A stretch of DNA of 64,000 bases from the NCBI GenBank assembly GCA_013433145.1, contig CM024179.1, positions 4,512,501 to 4,576,500 of the forward strand. Reading direction: 5' to 3'. The position numbers and the translations under genes were made by a program. The notes under the pieces are model-generated. The model was not told where the DNA came from and did no database searches. It was given only the letters and a program-made list of their open reading frames with translations. The stretch comes from Ascaris suum. Lineage: Eukaryota > Nematoda > Chromadorea > Rhabditida > Ascarididae. This document shows positions 36,076-48,869 of the stretch, piece by piece. How positions within the stretch are numbered: the stretch's first letter is position 1; the number at the start of each line of letters is the position of its first letter.

Positions 36076-36621
36076 GTGAGTGTAATTCATATTCCCATTA
36101 TGAAATTTGCATATGATTGCTCCTTACGGCGTTGTTTATACATAGTGATGTCGCGGAAAGGAACAACGAAGAGGGAACAGGACAACGTTAGGCGGACAGA
36201 TTTAAAAGTTGCCGTTTCTCCGCCATCAATTTTCGAGACTCTCCTAGGTTAGTCTGCGATTTCGGCGCTATCCATAGTCTTGTATTCAACTAAGACGACA
36301 AAAAATCAAAGTTCAAAGTGGAGGCAAATCAGAGGGTCGACAATGATTGTCAACAGTTGTTGCAGAATCATAGCTTTTCTTGCGCACTCGCATTTTTTGT
36401 GAATTGACGTCGCACTGCCGTCCCTTCTTCTTGTTCATGTTATTTGCTCAGGGCCCTCACAAGCATATTATAGCAGTGTGTCGCAGAAAACGCGAATGTA
36501 TCTCGTAGGCTATCCTCTCGACAACTAGTTGTCCTCTTCCTCTTTAATCGCTTTACTGCAGTTCTGCTCGGCTGCTTCCTTGCCTTTAATTAATAGGCGT
36601 TATAATTACAGCTGTGGTCCT

Positions 36622-38467
36622 ATGAGGCTCGATATTGCACAGGCGAATTTCGCATTAGGCCTTCTGCGCAAAAGCGATGCAAATGATGGTGCACACAAAT
36701 CAGCGATCGTTTCACCATTTTCCGTCGCAATCGCTGTCGGGATGACCTATGCTGGTGAAAAGGGTGACACCCACAAACAAATGAACGATGTCCTTGCTGG
36801 CGCTCATACTTCTTTCTATTTTTTCACTTTTTTTTCACTATTTTACCTGCGTATTGATCGATATGATGATGAAGGAACTGTAGCTGCTCTTTAGCGGAGT
36901 TTCTCTGAGAGAATTGCCGCAAGGAGTAATTTTCAACATATTTGTGCGATGGAGCTATTTTGCAAAATTTATCATCTGCTTAACAAGTGACTGATTTTTT
37001 ATTGTAGGTGCTGGAGTGACAGCGGCATTTAGTGATTTATAGACTAGTCACTTTAAAAAACCTTCATAGGCGTGAAAGAGAGGAAGTAGTTGAAGGTATG
37101 TCTTACCCTTTTTGCACCTCTTCATTTATTGACATAAGCGCGTTTCAGGTGCATCCGATAAAGAATTCAACGAGCATTTTGGCAGGTTGCTGCAAGAACT
37201 CTCATAGTCGAATCCGGCTTATCAATTGAGTTCAGCGAACAAACTGTTCTTAAAGAAAGGCTTGAACTTGAAAGAAACTTACCTGGACATAATTAGAAGT
37301 GTCTATGGTGGACTGCTTGAACAAGTCGACTTCTCACAAGCCGTCGCTGTCGCAAGGATAAACTGGTATATATTTAACGAGGTTACTGATATACATGCAT
37401 AGACTGTTGAAAAAAATTTGATGTAATTTCCTCGAATATTCCTTGCAACATGTTTCGTATTGAAGTCCCCGGACCTACCTCTAAGGCACAAAATACCCTA
37501 GCAGCTCTTCGGTCCCCGTTTAGCTCACTGAACAAATTAACCGTTATTAAATATGCATACTGTAATATGGTTGAAGAGTTAAGTGAAAGCATTTTCAAAT
37601 ATTGCCTCCTCATCCTACAGTTCGGTGCTTACTCTTTGGGAATATTCTTTGGGCATTGGATCCCTCTCTCATAAATTATCGAGAATACCCGTTCATTTGA
37701 CGAATTAATACCCTTTCAGGTGTCCATCAACGCTGTGACGGTGACGAGCTACACTTAACGAATTTAATGAAATTGTCTTTGTTTCTAATATAAAGTGATT
37801 CGATAGACTTGAATGGCAAATCGAATTTAACAACATAGTAATAAACTAATAAAACTCTTTACACAGTAAGAGCAGTAAAGAAGTGTAAGCGCTAGCTGCG
37901 AAAAATATCGTCCAGAATGCAGTGCACAATTGTGAACATTCTATCGGAGGAAATGTTCGTAAACTGTTTACAATTTTTTAAAGAACATTTGAAGGGTAAA
38001 GTTAATTTTTCTTTTATGAAGAAGTCGTAAAGGCGAGGTTGGGTGGAACTGGGGTAAAGGGGGAGCGGACTTTGGGCAATAATTTTCTAAAGCCTATTCT
38101 AATGAATGGCCACTAAATATTTTCGATCAGTTTAATACCCTACTGCTTGGTGAAGATAGAATTGCAGTGCTCAGGGATCGGCCAGCTATACTAAAACTGT
38201 TTTCGACAGATTTCGCTCCGCCTCACTACCACCTGACACTATAATCCAGTCGATTAGATGAAATTGCAGGAGATCAACGAATGGGTGGAACGTCAAACAA
38301 ACTCGAAGATAAAGAATTTTGTAAAGGCAAAGATGTTCGATGAATCTACGCGTGTGATGCTCGTTAATGCCATATACTTCAAAGGGATATAGAGCATTGC
38401 ATTCACAGAGAACCAAACAAGAAAGGCTATTTTCTATGAAAAGCAGGGCGCAACTAGACAGGCATGA
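36622..38467 (+). pseudogene. Serpin pseudogene (serine protease inhibitor family)
   Basis: Three segments match the serpin fold in order. Segment 1 (36622-36799) starts [18 protein letters not shown] and continues [19 protein letters not shown], the classic helix A/B signature, to QMNDVLAG. Segment 2 (from 37149, after GCGTTTCAG) reads SDKEFNEHFGRLLQEL, then ANKLFLKKGLNLKETYL and YGGLLEQVDF. Segment 3 (from 38270, after AAATTGCAG) reads [17 protein letters not shown], then [10 protein letters not shown] and FTENQTRKAIFYEK. The NAIYFKG strand is diagnostic. TAG at 37205-37207 interrupts segment 2. TAG at 38390-38392 replaces the Trp expected after YFKG. TGA follows at 38465-38467. The first intron begins GC rather than GT. 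No reactive-centre loop or serpin C-terminal signature was found downstream, so about the last 40 percent is missing. Intact family members are about 370-400 residues and inhibit serine or cysteine proteases by irreversible trapping; this copy cannot. Confidence 0.93.
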
Positions 38468-39748
38468 AATCCGGAAAATTTTCATGCTGTAAATCGACTT
38501 TCGGTTCTTCAGTTCCAGTACTTCGATGTTCTTTTTACTTTCGGTTCTATTTCCAGCTTTAAAAGTGGTTTGAAGAAGTTTTAACGTTCAGTCTAAAAAC
38601 TTACAATCGATCTAATTAAAACACATTTGATATTGTATCGTTGATGTGCGCACTGTTGCGATGACGAGAAATGCAACTATTTTGTCGGCGAACTGAACAG
38701 AAATTAGGAATGGAACTGAAAGACTAAAGTGAACAGTTGACGAAGCACAGGATTGACTGAAAATTATCGAAGAACTACCTCAGCAGACATAACAGGAAAT
38801 GGGTTTGTCAGCATAAGAAGCGAAGAAATGTGTGATTATAATGTGTGAAGCAGAGAAAAACAAGTATCATTCTGCTATATGCAAGAGAGGGGTGGCTGTG
38901 TGGTCTTTCCTATAACACCTGGGAACATACTTCTCGTGGCAGATTTGTAAAGTCGATCAGTTCAGCCATCACTGTTCATACTTCACCATTTGAGAGCAGT
39001 TTACGAGACACGCCCAGGTGAGCACAAATACAAAGGCGGAGGTTGTGTCAGCTTCTCTCTGAGAATCCTCTGTTATTTGATATTGTTGGAAGGAGCTAAT
39101 TTCCTGTATTTAGAACTTGCCTAAGGAAGGTTCTCATTAAGCGTATCCTCAATCCAGATGATTAAAGAGTGGTGCTGTGAAATTATTCCATCTCATTACT
39201 TTAGAGAGCGTTTAGAAAGGGCAACAGCGGAAACAAAAATGTGTAAATTTTATTACGAGTGATATGTCATTACTGCATCTTTTCTCTTTTCGTCCTTATT
39301 TTCATCCCCTCGAGGTTCGTGCGAAGAAATGACTTCTGCCGTAAAAAAATAAATCACCCGTCCTGCGGTCACCGAACTCCAAAACCACTTCCTTTTGCAC
39401 ATTAGATATGCTATACGATCGCAGCGTGTCGCTTGATAACGAGGACGTTATCCACTTTCAATAAAATTCTCCTCAATGGGACCAACCTCCAAAATTTTTG
39501 CGAAATTAATAGCACACGAGATATTCTAGAGATTTAGCGATGGCTGAGGTTCACCCTCCTGATCATATACCAGCTTCATATGGACATTTCGGCTGACCGT
39601 TCCCGCGCCTACCGTTTTTAATGGCCTCCGTGAAAACGCTTGACTGCTGTAGCTCCTCGACGGTAACATCTGGGAACATAATGTTACGTTTAGCAGTGCT
39701 TGTGACCTGTCTGTTCTGCCGCTGATGCATATTGCTGTTCAATAATTT
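38468..39748. other. No supported gene
   Basis: I looked here for the missing serpin C-terminal half and found no recognisable part of it on either strand. A minus-strand stretch at 39.55-39.70 kb reads MFPDVTVEELQQSSVF and may extend the relic at 39749-39990. Confidence 0.45.
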
Positions 39749-39990
39749 TCAGGCACTATACGCAGGACTTGGTCCGCCTTGTACCAATTCCTCAAAGCAT
39801 CTGTAGACGTTAAAGTATTTGTCCGACATTGCAATGAGTTCTAGCAGTTTTTTGCGTCACGTTCCATTACAGCATGCCTTTAATAGGTTGTATTTTGAAG
39901 TGGCTTAGGAGAACTGCGCGCCGTGTGTTGCTCGCGACCTTTCGGTATCATCTCTAGCAGCCTTCCGGACATTGACATGGCGCGGTCTCC
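39749..39990 (-). pseudogene. Probable coding relic, unknown family
   Basis: On the minus strand one frame reads SKYNLLKACCNGT, then TGA, then RKKLLELIAMSDKYFNVYRC and FEELVQGGPSPAYSA to a stop at 39749-39751. Just upstream, in another frame, MSMSGRLLEMIPKGREQ is also protein-like. The strong text with one stop and a frame change suggests decayed coding DNA. There is no known domain. Confidence 0.28.
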
Positions 39991-41299
39991 ACCAAGCCGC
40001 ATCTATGCATCTGTAATCAGCTACTTACTAATGTTAGCGAAAAACAGATTCAGCGCAGAGCGGCGCAAGCAACCAGTGAGCAACGAGAGCTTCTCATGAT
40101 TTAGACACGAATAAAACTGCTGGAAAAAGGAAGGGTGAGGAATATCTCAAGCGCTTTCATGCTTGCTTTCTGTATCTAGTTCCCTTAAAAATAATCGGCA
40201 TCCTCCTGAACTTCATATTCTCCGACTTCATGCTTTGAATTCTACTAATTCCATACCTTGAAATAATGGGTATTTTCCCTATCTCTGAAGCAATATTTCT
40301 CCGGATAATGACATGAGCTAATAAAATTATGAAGCTGAGACCACTACTGCAAGATTTCAGCTGCAAAACTTCAGTTTTCAAAACTATTGTTCTGAAAATG
40401 AATCTCTGATGCCTGTTGTGGTGAGACTTACAAGAAAACACTGTGTGAAACCAGAGCCCAAAAGCGCAATTAATATGGGGTTTAGCCAAAACGATTGTCA
40501 GGCCCAAACAGCAGCTGGTATTATCCATACTGGGTCTGTGCGAAAATGAGAACAACAAAAGAAACGCTTTTGACACAGTGCAACGCCATGTTTGTTTTCG
40601 CCTCCAAAAGTTCTAATGACTGCCATATATGGGTTGGCGAAAACACAAATGCGAATAGAGGAAGGGCAACGCTACAGTCCGCCGCATGTTAAAATCCAGT
40701 GAAAGATAGATATCGGAGCAAGTTGCCACCAAGTTGGCGCTCTTTCACTGCTGACAGACTTTTCTGAAATTAAAAAAAAGTTTCTATCTATTCTGCGGTT
40801 ATGAAAGCAAAGATTTGCGCAACGCATCTTGATTTGTGGCCCATTAGTGCAATAAACTCACAATAAAACTATATATTCTACATCTTTTCGGCCCACATGA
40901 AAGTTTTCAGATCAGTTCAGCGGAAGTTGCTTCGTGGCATGAATTCCGGTACTTTGGAGTTACAGTTACCGAATCACGAAGTAAACGAGGTAAACAAAGT
41001 GGCAAGTTCAGAACTTGCTGGTGGTTGTCATTTCTAGCACTTCTGATGCAATCATCCCGCTTCATTTCCGAGATTCTTATTTTGGAAAATTTCCTTACTG
41101 CCCCTAATTATATTTTTATTTGAATACGCCCACTTTCCCTACCACTCATTCAGTTTTCCCCCTTTTAAGTTTCTAACCGCTATTTGTTGATTCTTTGTTA
41201 AGGTAAGATAAATGCCATATAATCAATCCCTGTATACAAGTATGACTTTTGTGTGGTGCTTTGTCACTGGAAGGAGCAAGCTTAGCGCAGCTGTTTGCG

Positions 41300-41551
41300 T
41301 TATGTTCGCATAGGAATTGCGCCCAGAGCTTCAATGTGTAGTGGAATGCGCCGTCCGTCGTCGTTAGGCGCATGCCGCACCTTATCCCCCAAAATCTCCT
41401 CACCATTGTCCAGGTACCACTGTATAGTCAAATCTATCGCAAGTTGTTCTACTTCTTTTCGTGCATCGCATGCAGTGGCATCGGTGGAACACCAGTATGA
41501 ATACCGTGTTGTATTTCCTTCAAGGGAATGATAGTGAGCTCCTGTTCGCAT
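41300..41551 (-). CDS. Unassigned open frame
   Basis: An 83-codon minus-strand frame whose centre (CDARKEVEQLAIDLTIQWYL, then DNGEEILGDKV) is protein-like. A second minus frame (41173-41406) overlaps its 3' end in another register. A frame-broken relic or a chance frame are both possible. Confidence 0.23.
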   Translation of the reverse strand: MRTGAHYHSLEGNTTRYSYWCSTDATACDARKEVEQLAIDLTIQWYLDNGEEILGDKVRHAPNDDGRRIPLHIEALGAIPMRT

Positions 41552-44500
41552 AGTTCAAAAAATTCCAGTCGTTTGCGTTGCATGTACCACTAGCTCTACG
41601 GTCTAACTGCGGTGTAGTGTGCTGTACTTGCAAAACCACAACGTTCTTGCAGCCGCGAAAGGCTTTCGAAGTTTCATATGCTCTCCCTTATGCAATAAAT
41701 TTATGGAACATTCAAACGCGTTCAGTCGACAACAATGCAACTATGCGAGACACTTTGAATTATAACGTGTGGTGAATAACTGGGATTAAGTGAGAATATG
41801 AGAATATCGTAAGAGCGTGATTGTGAAGCAAAGCCATAGTAAAACAATTATATTAACAATAAAACAGTAAAACAATAAAACAAGCAACAGCAAATACAAA
41901 TTATATTGTAGCGACTTCTTTCATACACAACGAGAAAAGAGCGATGCATTGAACACACGAAATGTTCTGCACAAAAAAAACTTGGATCTGCACAACAAAA
42001 TCTACCAGTGACAGAAGAAGGGAATGTGCCGATAGCAGAACAGCCACACGCAATAACCAGCAGAATAACTTTCGCACTTCATTTAACTCTAGGCCAGTTC
42101 GCGCCTTGACTACATTCAAGACCGCCTTTGTAAAAGGTGAGGGTCATCAAGACATTATCTCCAATTTTTTTAGATAGTTGAGGCTTCCGTGGAAAAAAAG
42201 GGTCACATATCACGCGATTCACAGCTGTTTCCCAAGCAAGTTGGGAAGTTGGTATATGGCGAACGCATCTATAACTGACAATATTCGACGCTCACGTTAA
42301 ATATTAACTTCCAGCGCTGAGTGTTAATTCTTCAGCAATTTAAACAAGCAGAAGGTGAAAAATGCCTCAGCTTAATACGGCCAGAAAGGTGCGACTAAAT
42401 CAGAAGTCTTGGTTGCCTTGAGAGTTGACAAAGTAGTACCTGTAATACAAACAGGTGGAGAACATACACGGCAATCGCCATTTATATGATAACTGGCGTC
42501 CATCCAGAAGAGCGATATGGGACAAACCTGCTGCCAAGGTCTCAATAAAAATCTTGAGCACTACACTGTTTGAAGTCAGCAAGAACGCGCGTAATGAAAA
42601 GCAGAGCAAATCTATGCAATAAGCACCCTGGTAATGAAGAGTCGTTCAGCGGTATTATATAACGAATTCCAGCGGACTGCAACCGGCATTAACAGTGCAC
42701 CCTCGCATTTCGCAGGAAAGGGCGCCCAGATGCCAGCTGGATCTCCTTGATCCTGCTGACGGAGAAGGTTAACGCTTTCGCTGGTTCCATAGTGCCTGCT
42801 GTTTTTCTACTTGAAATGACCGATTGTTATTCAAAATGTTCAGCTGTCGCACACGACAGGCGAAACACGATTGCTTTAAAAAAAGCGCTCAGTGCAATCG
42901 TTATGTTCAAAATCCTCAGAGTCGTCTGAAACATATTGGTCTTCTTTATGACCTGGCATGGCTATCTCGCTGCCGTTATCGTCACAACCGGAAAACGTCA
43001 ATGTTCCGATTGTGTTTTCTCTACTCATCTAAATCCGCAGAATAACGACCCCTCCCTTAAAGGCATAGATTGTAACGGCTTCTGAACCCGTTATTATCTT
43101 CTGGATACCCAGTTTCGTTCACGCCAGGCGGACACAAGATTTCAAAATAAAGTTTCCTCACTTTAGTCACGGCATAGAGGCCGGTCAAGTTTCTAAACCT
43201 GGGAAACCTGTTCCCTATGCAATTGTTATTTTATTCCCAAGAAAGGCAATTTTCGCCACTTCTCCATCTGAATAGTCCATCCTAATGTCTGGAGTAGTCT
43301 GTGCTCAGAATGAAAACTGTGGTTTCTGTGCAGTATTCTACTTTCGCACATCCACGTATTTCAGACGTCGGCCGAAACATCTTGCATCATTCGCTTAAAA
43401 ACCACCAGAGAACATCCCACAGCGCATGCAGTCTCTTGCAATTGCATTGAAATTTGCGGTCGTAAAATGTCCTTTCTAGAGTAATCGAACTTCTTACTTT
43501 TTTTCTCAAGTCTTTCGGGAAAATTGTCTGCACGTAACGAATGTTTGGACGAAAATCTTCATCGTATCGTTCAGTTCTCAGTTGTCTGCAAGAGTGACCA
43601 GCCTTCAAACGCTTTGTTCGGCTCGTTGCATTTTCGGTGCGCGAGTTATGGCCACACAACATGAAGATTCACATACGTTTTTTTTGATATTAAAATGGTT
43701 TAAAAGCGATTCTAGCAATACCTTTTATGCCTTCTTCTAGGTCCTCTCGCCGTTTTGTTCTGCTATCACATTTTCTCGATATATTGAAGGATACGATGCA
43801 GCAAAGTCACTGATGGTGATGGAGGTAGGGACGAGGAATCTGCAGCGGTGAAACACGTCGTTTGGGGAACAAATGTTAATATCTTGAGGGCGGTGGGGAG
43901 AGGGAAAAGCCGGAAACTCTTTTAGGACAACAGTTGGAGTAAGACAGTAGAGCATCAAGGGAATGGCAAGAGATGCTCTCACCGTTTCTCAATAAGTCAC
44001 GCCCTTCTCAGCGAGGTTTTTTGACCTTTCTTTCTGGAAGATTCGAAAAGTTGAAAATATGCAGAAAAATTCCTGGAAATGCAAAATGTTCCAGTGGGTG
44101 TATCAATTTATAGAATCTTCTCCTGCCTAGAAGCAAAAGTTTGTGCGGAAAGATGGTTGAGTCAATGCGAGCTTCGGCTTACACTTCCCCGTCTTTAAAA
44201 ATTTCTGTCGGCATAGCTGCAGTAATGTAACACAATAGTTGAACTGCAAGTGATAAAACCTAGAAGCCCTGCACATTGGCGCACCATCTTAGATAAGGCA
44301 CAAGAAGCCATAAAAAAAGAGCTTTGTGAAAACAAACCAAAACTCTACATATTGCAAGTTATTTCAGGCAATAAAATTAACAGCTGCCTGTGAAACCGAA
44401 GCATGGAATATCCACAGCACGCAATTTTTATGTCGAACCACAATTGCATGACGCAAAAAAGGCCTCTGGGAATCTAACTTCAGCGCAAAGCTAGAATTCC

Positions 44501-46751
44501 GGCTTCACGCAAACCTCACGGCAACCTGGAGCCTCTTCTCTAAAGTGATCCATGAAATCGACTCTTTCATTTCATCGTATTGTTGCAGTGCGAACTGCGG
44601 TACCAACGAATGCATATCTTCTGGGGACTTCAGAACATTCTTATGGACAAATACAGCAAAGGCTGTCCTAGAAAGCGCAAACGTAGCGCCATGTGCCCCT
44701 AGAAATACCATGAATACTGCGACATGCTAGGTTCCTTGAAAATGCTGATGTGGTGCCGCGGGTTTCATTTTGGCATGAGGGCTGTACTATGGCACAGTGC
44801 AGTATGTTGTTGAGGACGATAACTACGTGCTATAAACGGTGGGGCGCTGTAAGAAAAAGCTGGTGGCGAGAGCAAAAGGTTACCATAATTTTTTGTCTGG
44901 AAGGCACGAACCAGCTCAGCTAGCCGTCAAATATACACGCCATCGTCTGTCCTCATCGCCTACCCATTCTCCGCAAACGTACGAGAAATGACGTGTACGT
45001 ACTCACGCAATCCACGTTTGCTCAATCCTCTACTGTCTGATTATTCGCCATTGCGCTCCCTTTCTTTCGGCCATTCACGCTTCTTGCGCGTACTTCGACC
45101 ATTACATGCAGTTCTAAGTTTGGCCTCTCATAGGTTACTTTCTTTTCTAAGGAAGCGGGTGCTGCCATTCAGTTGTTCGATTTTGCTCACTTCCTTAGAG
45201 CGCAGCTGTACGCGACCGACTGCTACAGATTTCAAGCTGATAATTTATTTTTAAACTTCTCTAGTAAAAAAGAATCTGCAGGACTTTCACACTGACAGTC
45301 CATGGCCTAAGGATTATTTCCTTCCTCCCTCTCACTCTGTCGGTTTCCGTAGCAAAATTTTGGCGCCCAAAGATCAGGACTTGCCGCTAGTTGCGTCACT
45401 CTTCCTGCTTCCTCCATAGTCGTTCCGGTCAGGAAAATCTTCTTCGGCAATTGAAACGAAGGAGAAGGTTAGTGAGAAGGACCACTGTTTCCAGTAGAAT
45501 GATGTGTTCTTTGGACATCCGAAAATAGGTCATTCTTGTTGAGTACAACGACGCTACAAGAGAAACTTTATTGCGCATGACAGACTGTTTCTAATGAGAA
45601 GTCTTGTATGGTTTTACGGGTGAGAACATTTGCGAGATGTTAGCGGGTGGACTAGCACAGCCAGGTGCGCTAGAATTGAAAAATCGGCAAGAACAGATAT
45701 CGCATCATTTCATGGATGTTTGTTTCACTCCACCAACGGGCACTTCTACGACCCTACGTTGAACATGTTGAGGATGATACGAACTATTTTTGTTATCTCG
45801 ACGTTACAAGAGAGATCATCCGGTCCCCACGTAAACTATTCTTGTGCGATTTGCATGACAGATGCATTCCGTGAACGTAGTGATCCAGCGCGATAATGAA
45901 AGCAAATGATCCGAGTAGTCTGAAGAAATGTACTAAAAGAAAGCCCAAAGAGAACCGAATAATACTGTGCAGGCAGTGTGAGGGGCGTTACGGAAATGCC
46001 TAACTTTCAGCATTAGACACCGTGCGGAAATCCTAGTAGAAAACATAATCGTTTCTTGGCGTCAAATGAAGCGCAGTGCGTCTCATTTGTTTCTCTCTGT
46101 TCTGTATAGACAGGGAGGGCTTATATGCACGTTGACAACCTTATGTAACGAATTAACTATCTTTCAAGAAGACATATTTGAGTTGAAATAAAAACAGAGG
46201 CTCCATAGTCATATAATACTCGGAATGAGCAAATATCGACTTGCAGTTACAAAAGGAAACTGCGAACCCACTCTTTTCCTTACAGAAAAAAAATTATTTC
46301 TAGCACTCTTCCAAAGTTCTTTTTATGAACTAGAATATGTTTTCCCAATTGGCTTCTCCCGCTATTTTCATGTATTAATGCTGATATGTTCGCTATCGAA
46401 TGGATACTCCTCGACTTGTCCTTCTCACAATCTTTCCAGAACTTTAGCAACAGCATTCAAATGTCCAAAGATTTTTAGACCAACGTTTCATCGCTTGTGC
46501 TAGTTCGCAGAAGGCGCTAATTTTCAAGCAGTTCCCATGTCGATTATATCAACTCAACCATTGTGCCCTATTCAAAACTATGGGCTGCTTGCAGCAATTC
46601 CACATTGCTCACGAATATGCTGGATTGTTTTCTCTGTAAAGGACGAAAGAGGCGAATGCTGTGGTAAAACGACAACCATCCTGGCTTTCTGACGATGATA
46701 TTCGAAGCAAGGAGGATCCTAAGCTGCAGACCATCTCAACGGTCCCCGCAG
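41552..46751. other. Gene-poor 5-kb stretch
   Basis: Frames at 43387-43662 (minus, 91 codons) and 44505-44711 (minus, 68 codons, LKSPEDMHSLVPQFALQQYD) are the most protein-like, but neither has splice or family support. The DNA around 41.83-41.91 kb is rich in AATAAAACA-like words. Nothing else stands out. Confidence 0.35.
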
Positions 46752-47224
46752 ATTCCAAAACGTCATAACCGCGCTCCGAGTAGTGCTTTGCCTGCTGCGA
46801 GATCATGTTCCAAGCATGGCCAACCGGGTCGCATCGCGCATGATCTAGAAATGCTTTACCTATTGTACATGCAATACTTTTGAAGGCATACACGCCGAAA
46901 CAGCCCATTTATGAACAAGCGGTCACAGACTCAGAAGTCGACAAGTCCAATAGGGCGGTGCGAGCAGAAATTTCTGTTCAAAGCGTAGTTGTAGGCCACC
47001 TGTCCTTTGACCCTGTGCGGCGCGGCAAGGTGTAGTTGACCGATTTGTCAAACTCGGGATCCGTGATGTCTATTCTCTCAAAGAGAGCGCTTGCGAAACT
47101 AACTGAAGTAGAAGGACAAGAGCCTGTGGTAAGTGCGGTGCTTCCAAAAGATGGGCTGGATTTGGAAGTGAAGCATGCTTCAGGCGACGTAATGAAGCTT
47201 CTCGGGTGCGTTAGATCCCCGTAG
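46752..47224 (+). pseudogene. Probable coding relic with a frame break and a stop
   Basis: After an acceptor (GTCCCCGCAG) the plus strand reads FQNVITALRVVLCLLRDHV and SMANRVASRMI to a TAG near 46847. A +1 register then continues NALPIVHAILLKAYTPKQ, YEQAVTDSEVDKSNRAVRA and SVVVGHLSFDPVRRGKV to TAG at 47033-47035. The same register goes on with SILSKRALAKLTEVEGQE and DGLDLEVKHASGDVMKLLG to TAG at 47222-47224. The continuity suggests one protein with one frameshift and one nonsense change. Minus-strand frames (46609-46908 and 46978-47253) over the same DNA are also open, so the strand is not certain. No family recognised. Confidence 0.32.
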
Positions 47225-48679
47225 AGGTTAAAAACGCGGTTTATCACGTTCATTGTTTCATTTAGGACAAAATCGAAGTCCAGGTACTTCTGGGCATTAA
47301 CGTTTTATCACAAGCATCGATTAGATGGAACGGTTTCCACATATTAACGCAGGACATATTAATACTTTTCCACAATCCTACGCCTTCAGCCGCAGGCTGA
47401 ATTGGTAAGGAGGGGAATTGAGGCGGCAGGGAGATAAAAATGGAGGGGAAGGGGCAGTTTTGGCGGCAACGAGGTGGGCGTGATGCGTAGGGAGGGGAGG
47501 AGATGAGGCTGCAAACAAGGGAGGGTTAAGCGATGTCAGCACCAATATACGTTGCACCAATCAAGTTTGCAGTCCTGACTTCAAAGTTTCTAGGTTGGAA
47601 GTACCGGAAAGGCACAAGCATGCACATGTACGACACAAGCATCATTATGATGCACTCAGCAAGTGGGAATTAGCAAAATCAAATGAAAGCTGGTCGCTGA
47701 ATATGTGCCCGCTTCCTTCTTGACCATCCGCCATTGTTCATTTTTTCTCGCTAACAGATGGTCGCTTCCTACATGTCTCGAATTCGGAACTACATAGCCG
47801 ATCATTCAGAAAGGTTGGCTTTCGACAACATTTAGAAGTGAAGTTGGAATAAGATTGCACGTTTCGAAGGAACGTGATTCTTCTGGTAATTGCCGTGCAT
47901 TGTTTAGTCTTCAAGCCATATGCCTACGGTGCCTCATATATCGGTTAATATTATGTAACTGGATTGCTTGTGCAATGGAGGGATGTGTGGGCAACAAAAT
48001 TTAGCCTGCCACACCCAAGGATTAGATCTGCTTGATATGTGGAGGCCAAAAAGATGCTTTTCCTCGGTACGTGAAAGGGGCACATAGTACTTTGGGTTAA
48101 TGTGACTTGAGCCTCAGCTTAAATCTGCACTCATTCAATGACAGCAAGTCTGTTCCTGGCTTTATTTGCAACTCACAGTACTTCAGTGGCAGTGGAGCTG
48201 TCGGAAGCAACAGCGCCATCCCTTCTTCCCCCTCTATTCCCCAGCTCCCCGCTGCCTGACTGTGCTCGGAGAGATCCATTAAATTGCTAACGCTGCGCTC
48301 GTCTAAATGAAACTTGCGCAGTCTATGTGCAACTGCCTTATCAACATATGCAATGAATATCCTCCACCATGAATTGAACTTGATCTTGGCCAAAGTTGAG
48401 TTTATTTTTCTGGTGCGGGTACGCCAAAAAAATATAGAATGCGCTAAGCGTCAGTCAACTTGGGAGACGAGCTGGGCGCTTGCCACATTCTTCACCCTTT
48501 TCCGGTCTATATTTCTTCGATCTTCTGCGAGGGACTGCTGAGCGCCTGCGCGCCCTTCCATCATAAAAATGGGTGGGGAGAGAGTGAAGGCAGAAGGGAA
48601 GTGGAGGAAGAGAAGTTCTGCTCATGTATGGTTCATGTGAGCTGTTCTGACCAACAATGAAGCGAGAATGCATTTTCAG
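47225..48679. other. No supported gene
   Basis: Purine-rich DNA at about 47405-47525 and a few short frames; nothing with splice or motif support. Confidence 0.45.
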
Positions 48680-48869
48680 CAATTTGGGTTCCCTATGGGG
48701 AAGAGACTGTCGGATATCGGCATCGGGACGGTTCTCTGTCGAGATCAGTCGATCAGAAATCAATCAGACTCGACCCATCCAGTCCCATTATTACAATTAC
48801 TTCTTTACCGTAACCGATTTGCTACTTGACACTAAATCCACTTATCGGTCCTTGTGTGGTCCTTTCAAG
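48680..48869 (+). CDS. Exon candidate of the 48.7-53.7 kb gene
   Basis: The segment lies between TGCATTTTCAG and AAG-GTTTGT. The reading begins NLGSLWGRDCRISASGRFSV, continues EISRSEINQTRPIQSHYY and ends LLDTKSTYRSLCGPFK. A second frame over its first 150 bases is also open, but this one spans the whole exon. Confidence 0.4.

Noticed and set aside
40157..40576. 139-codon minus-strand open frame
   Set aside because: It lacks an ATG start, a domain or splice sites, and about six frames of this length are expected by chance. A plus-strand reading at 40467-40616 looks equally plausible.
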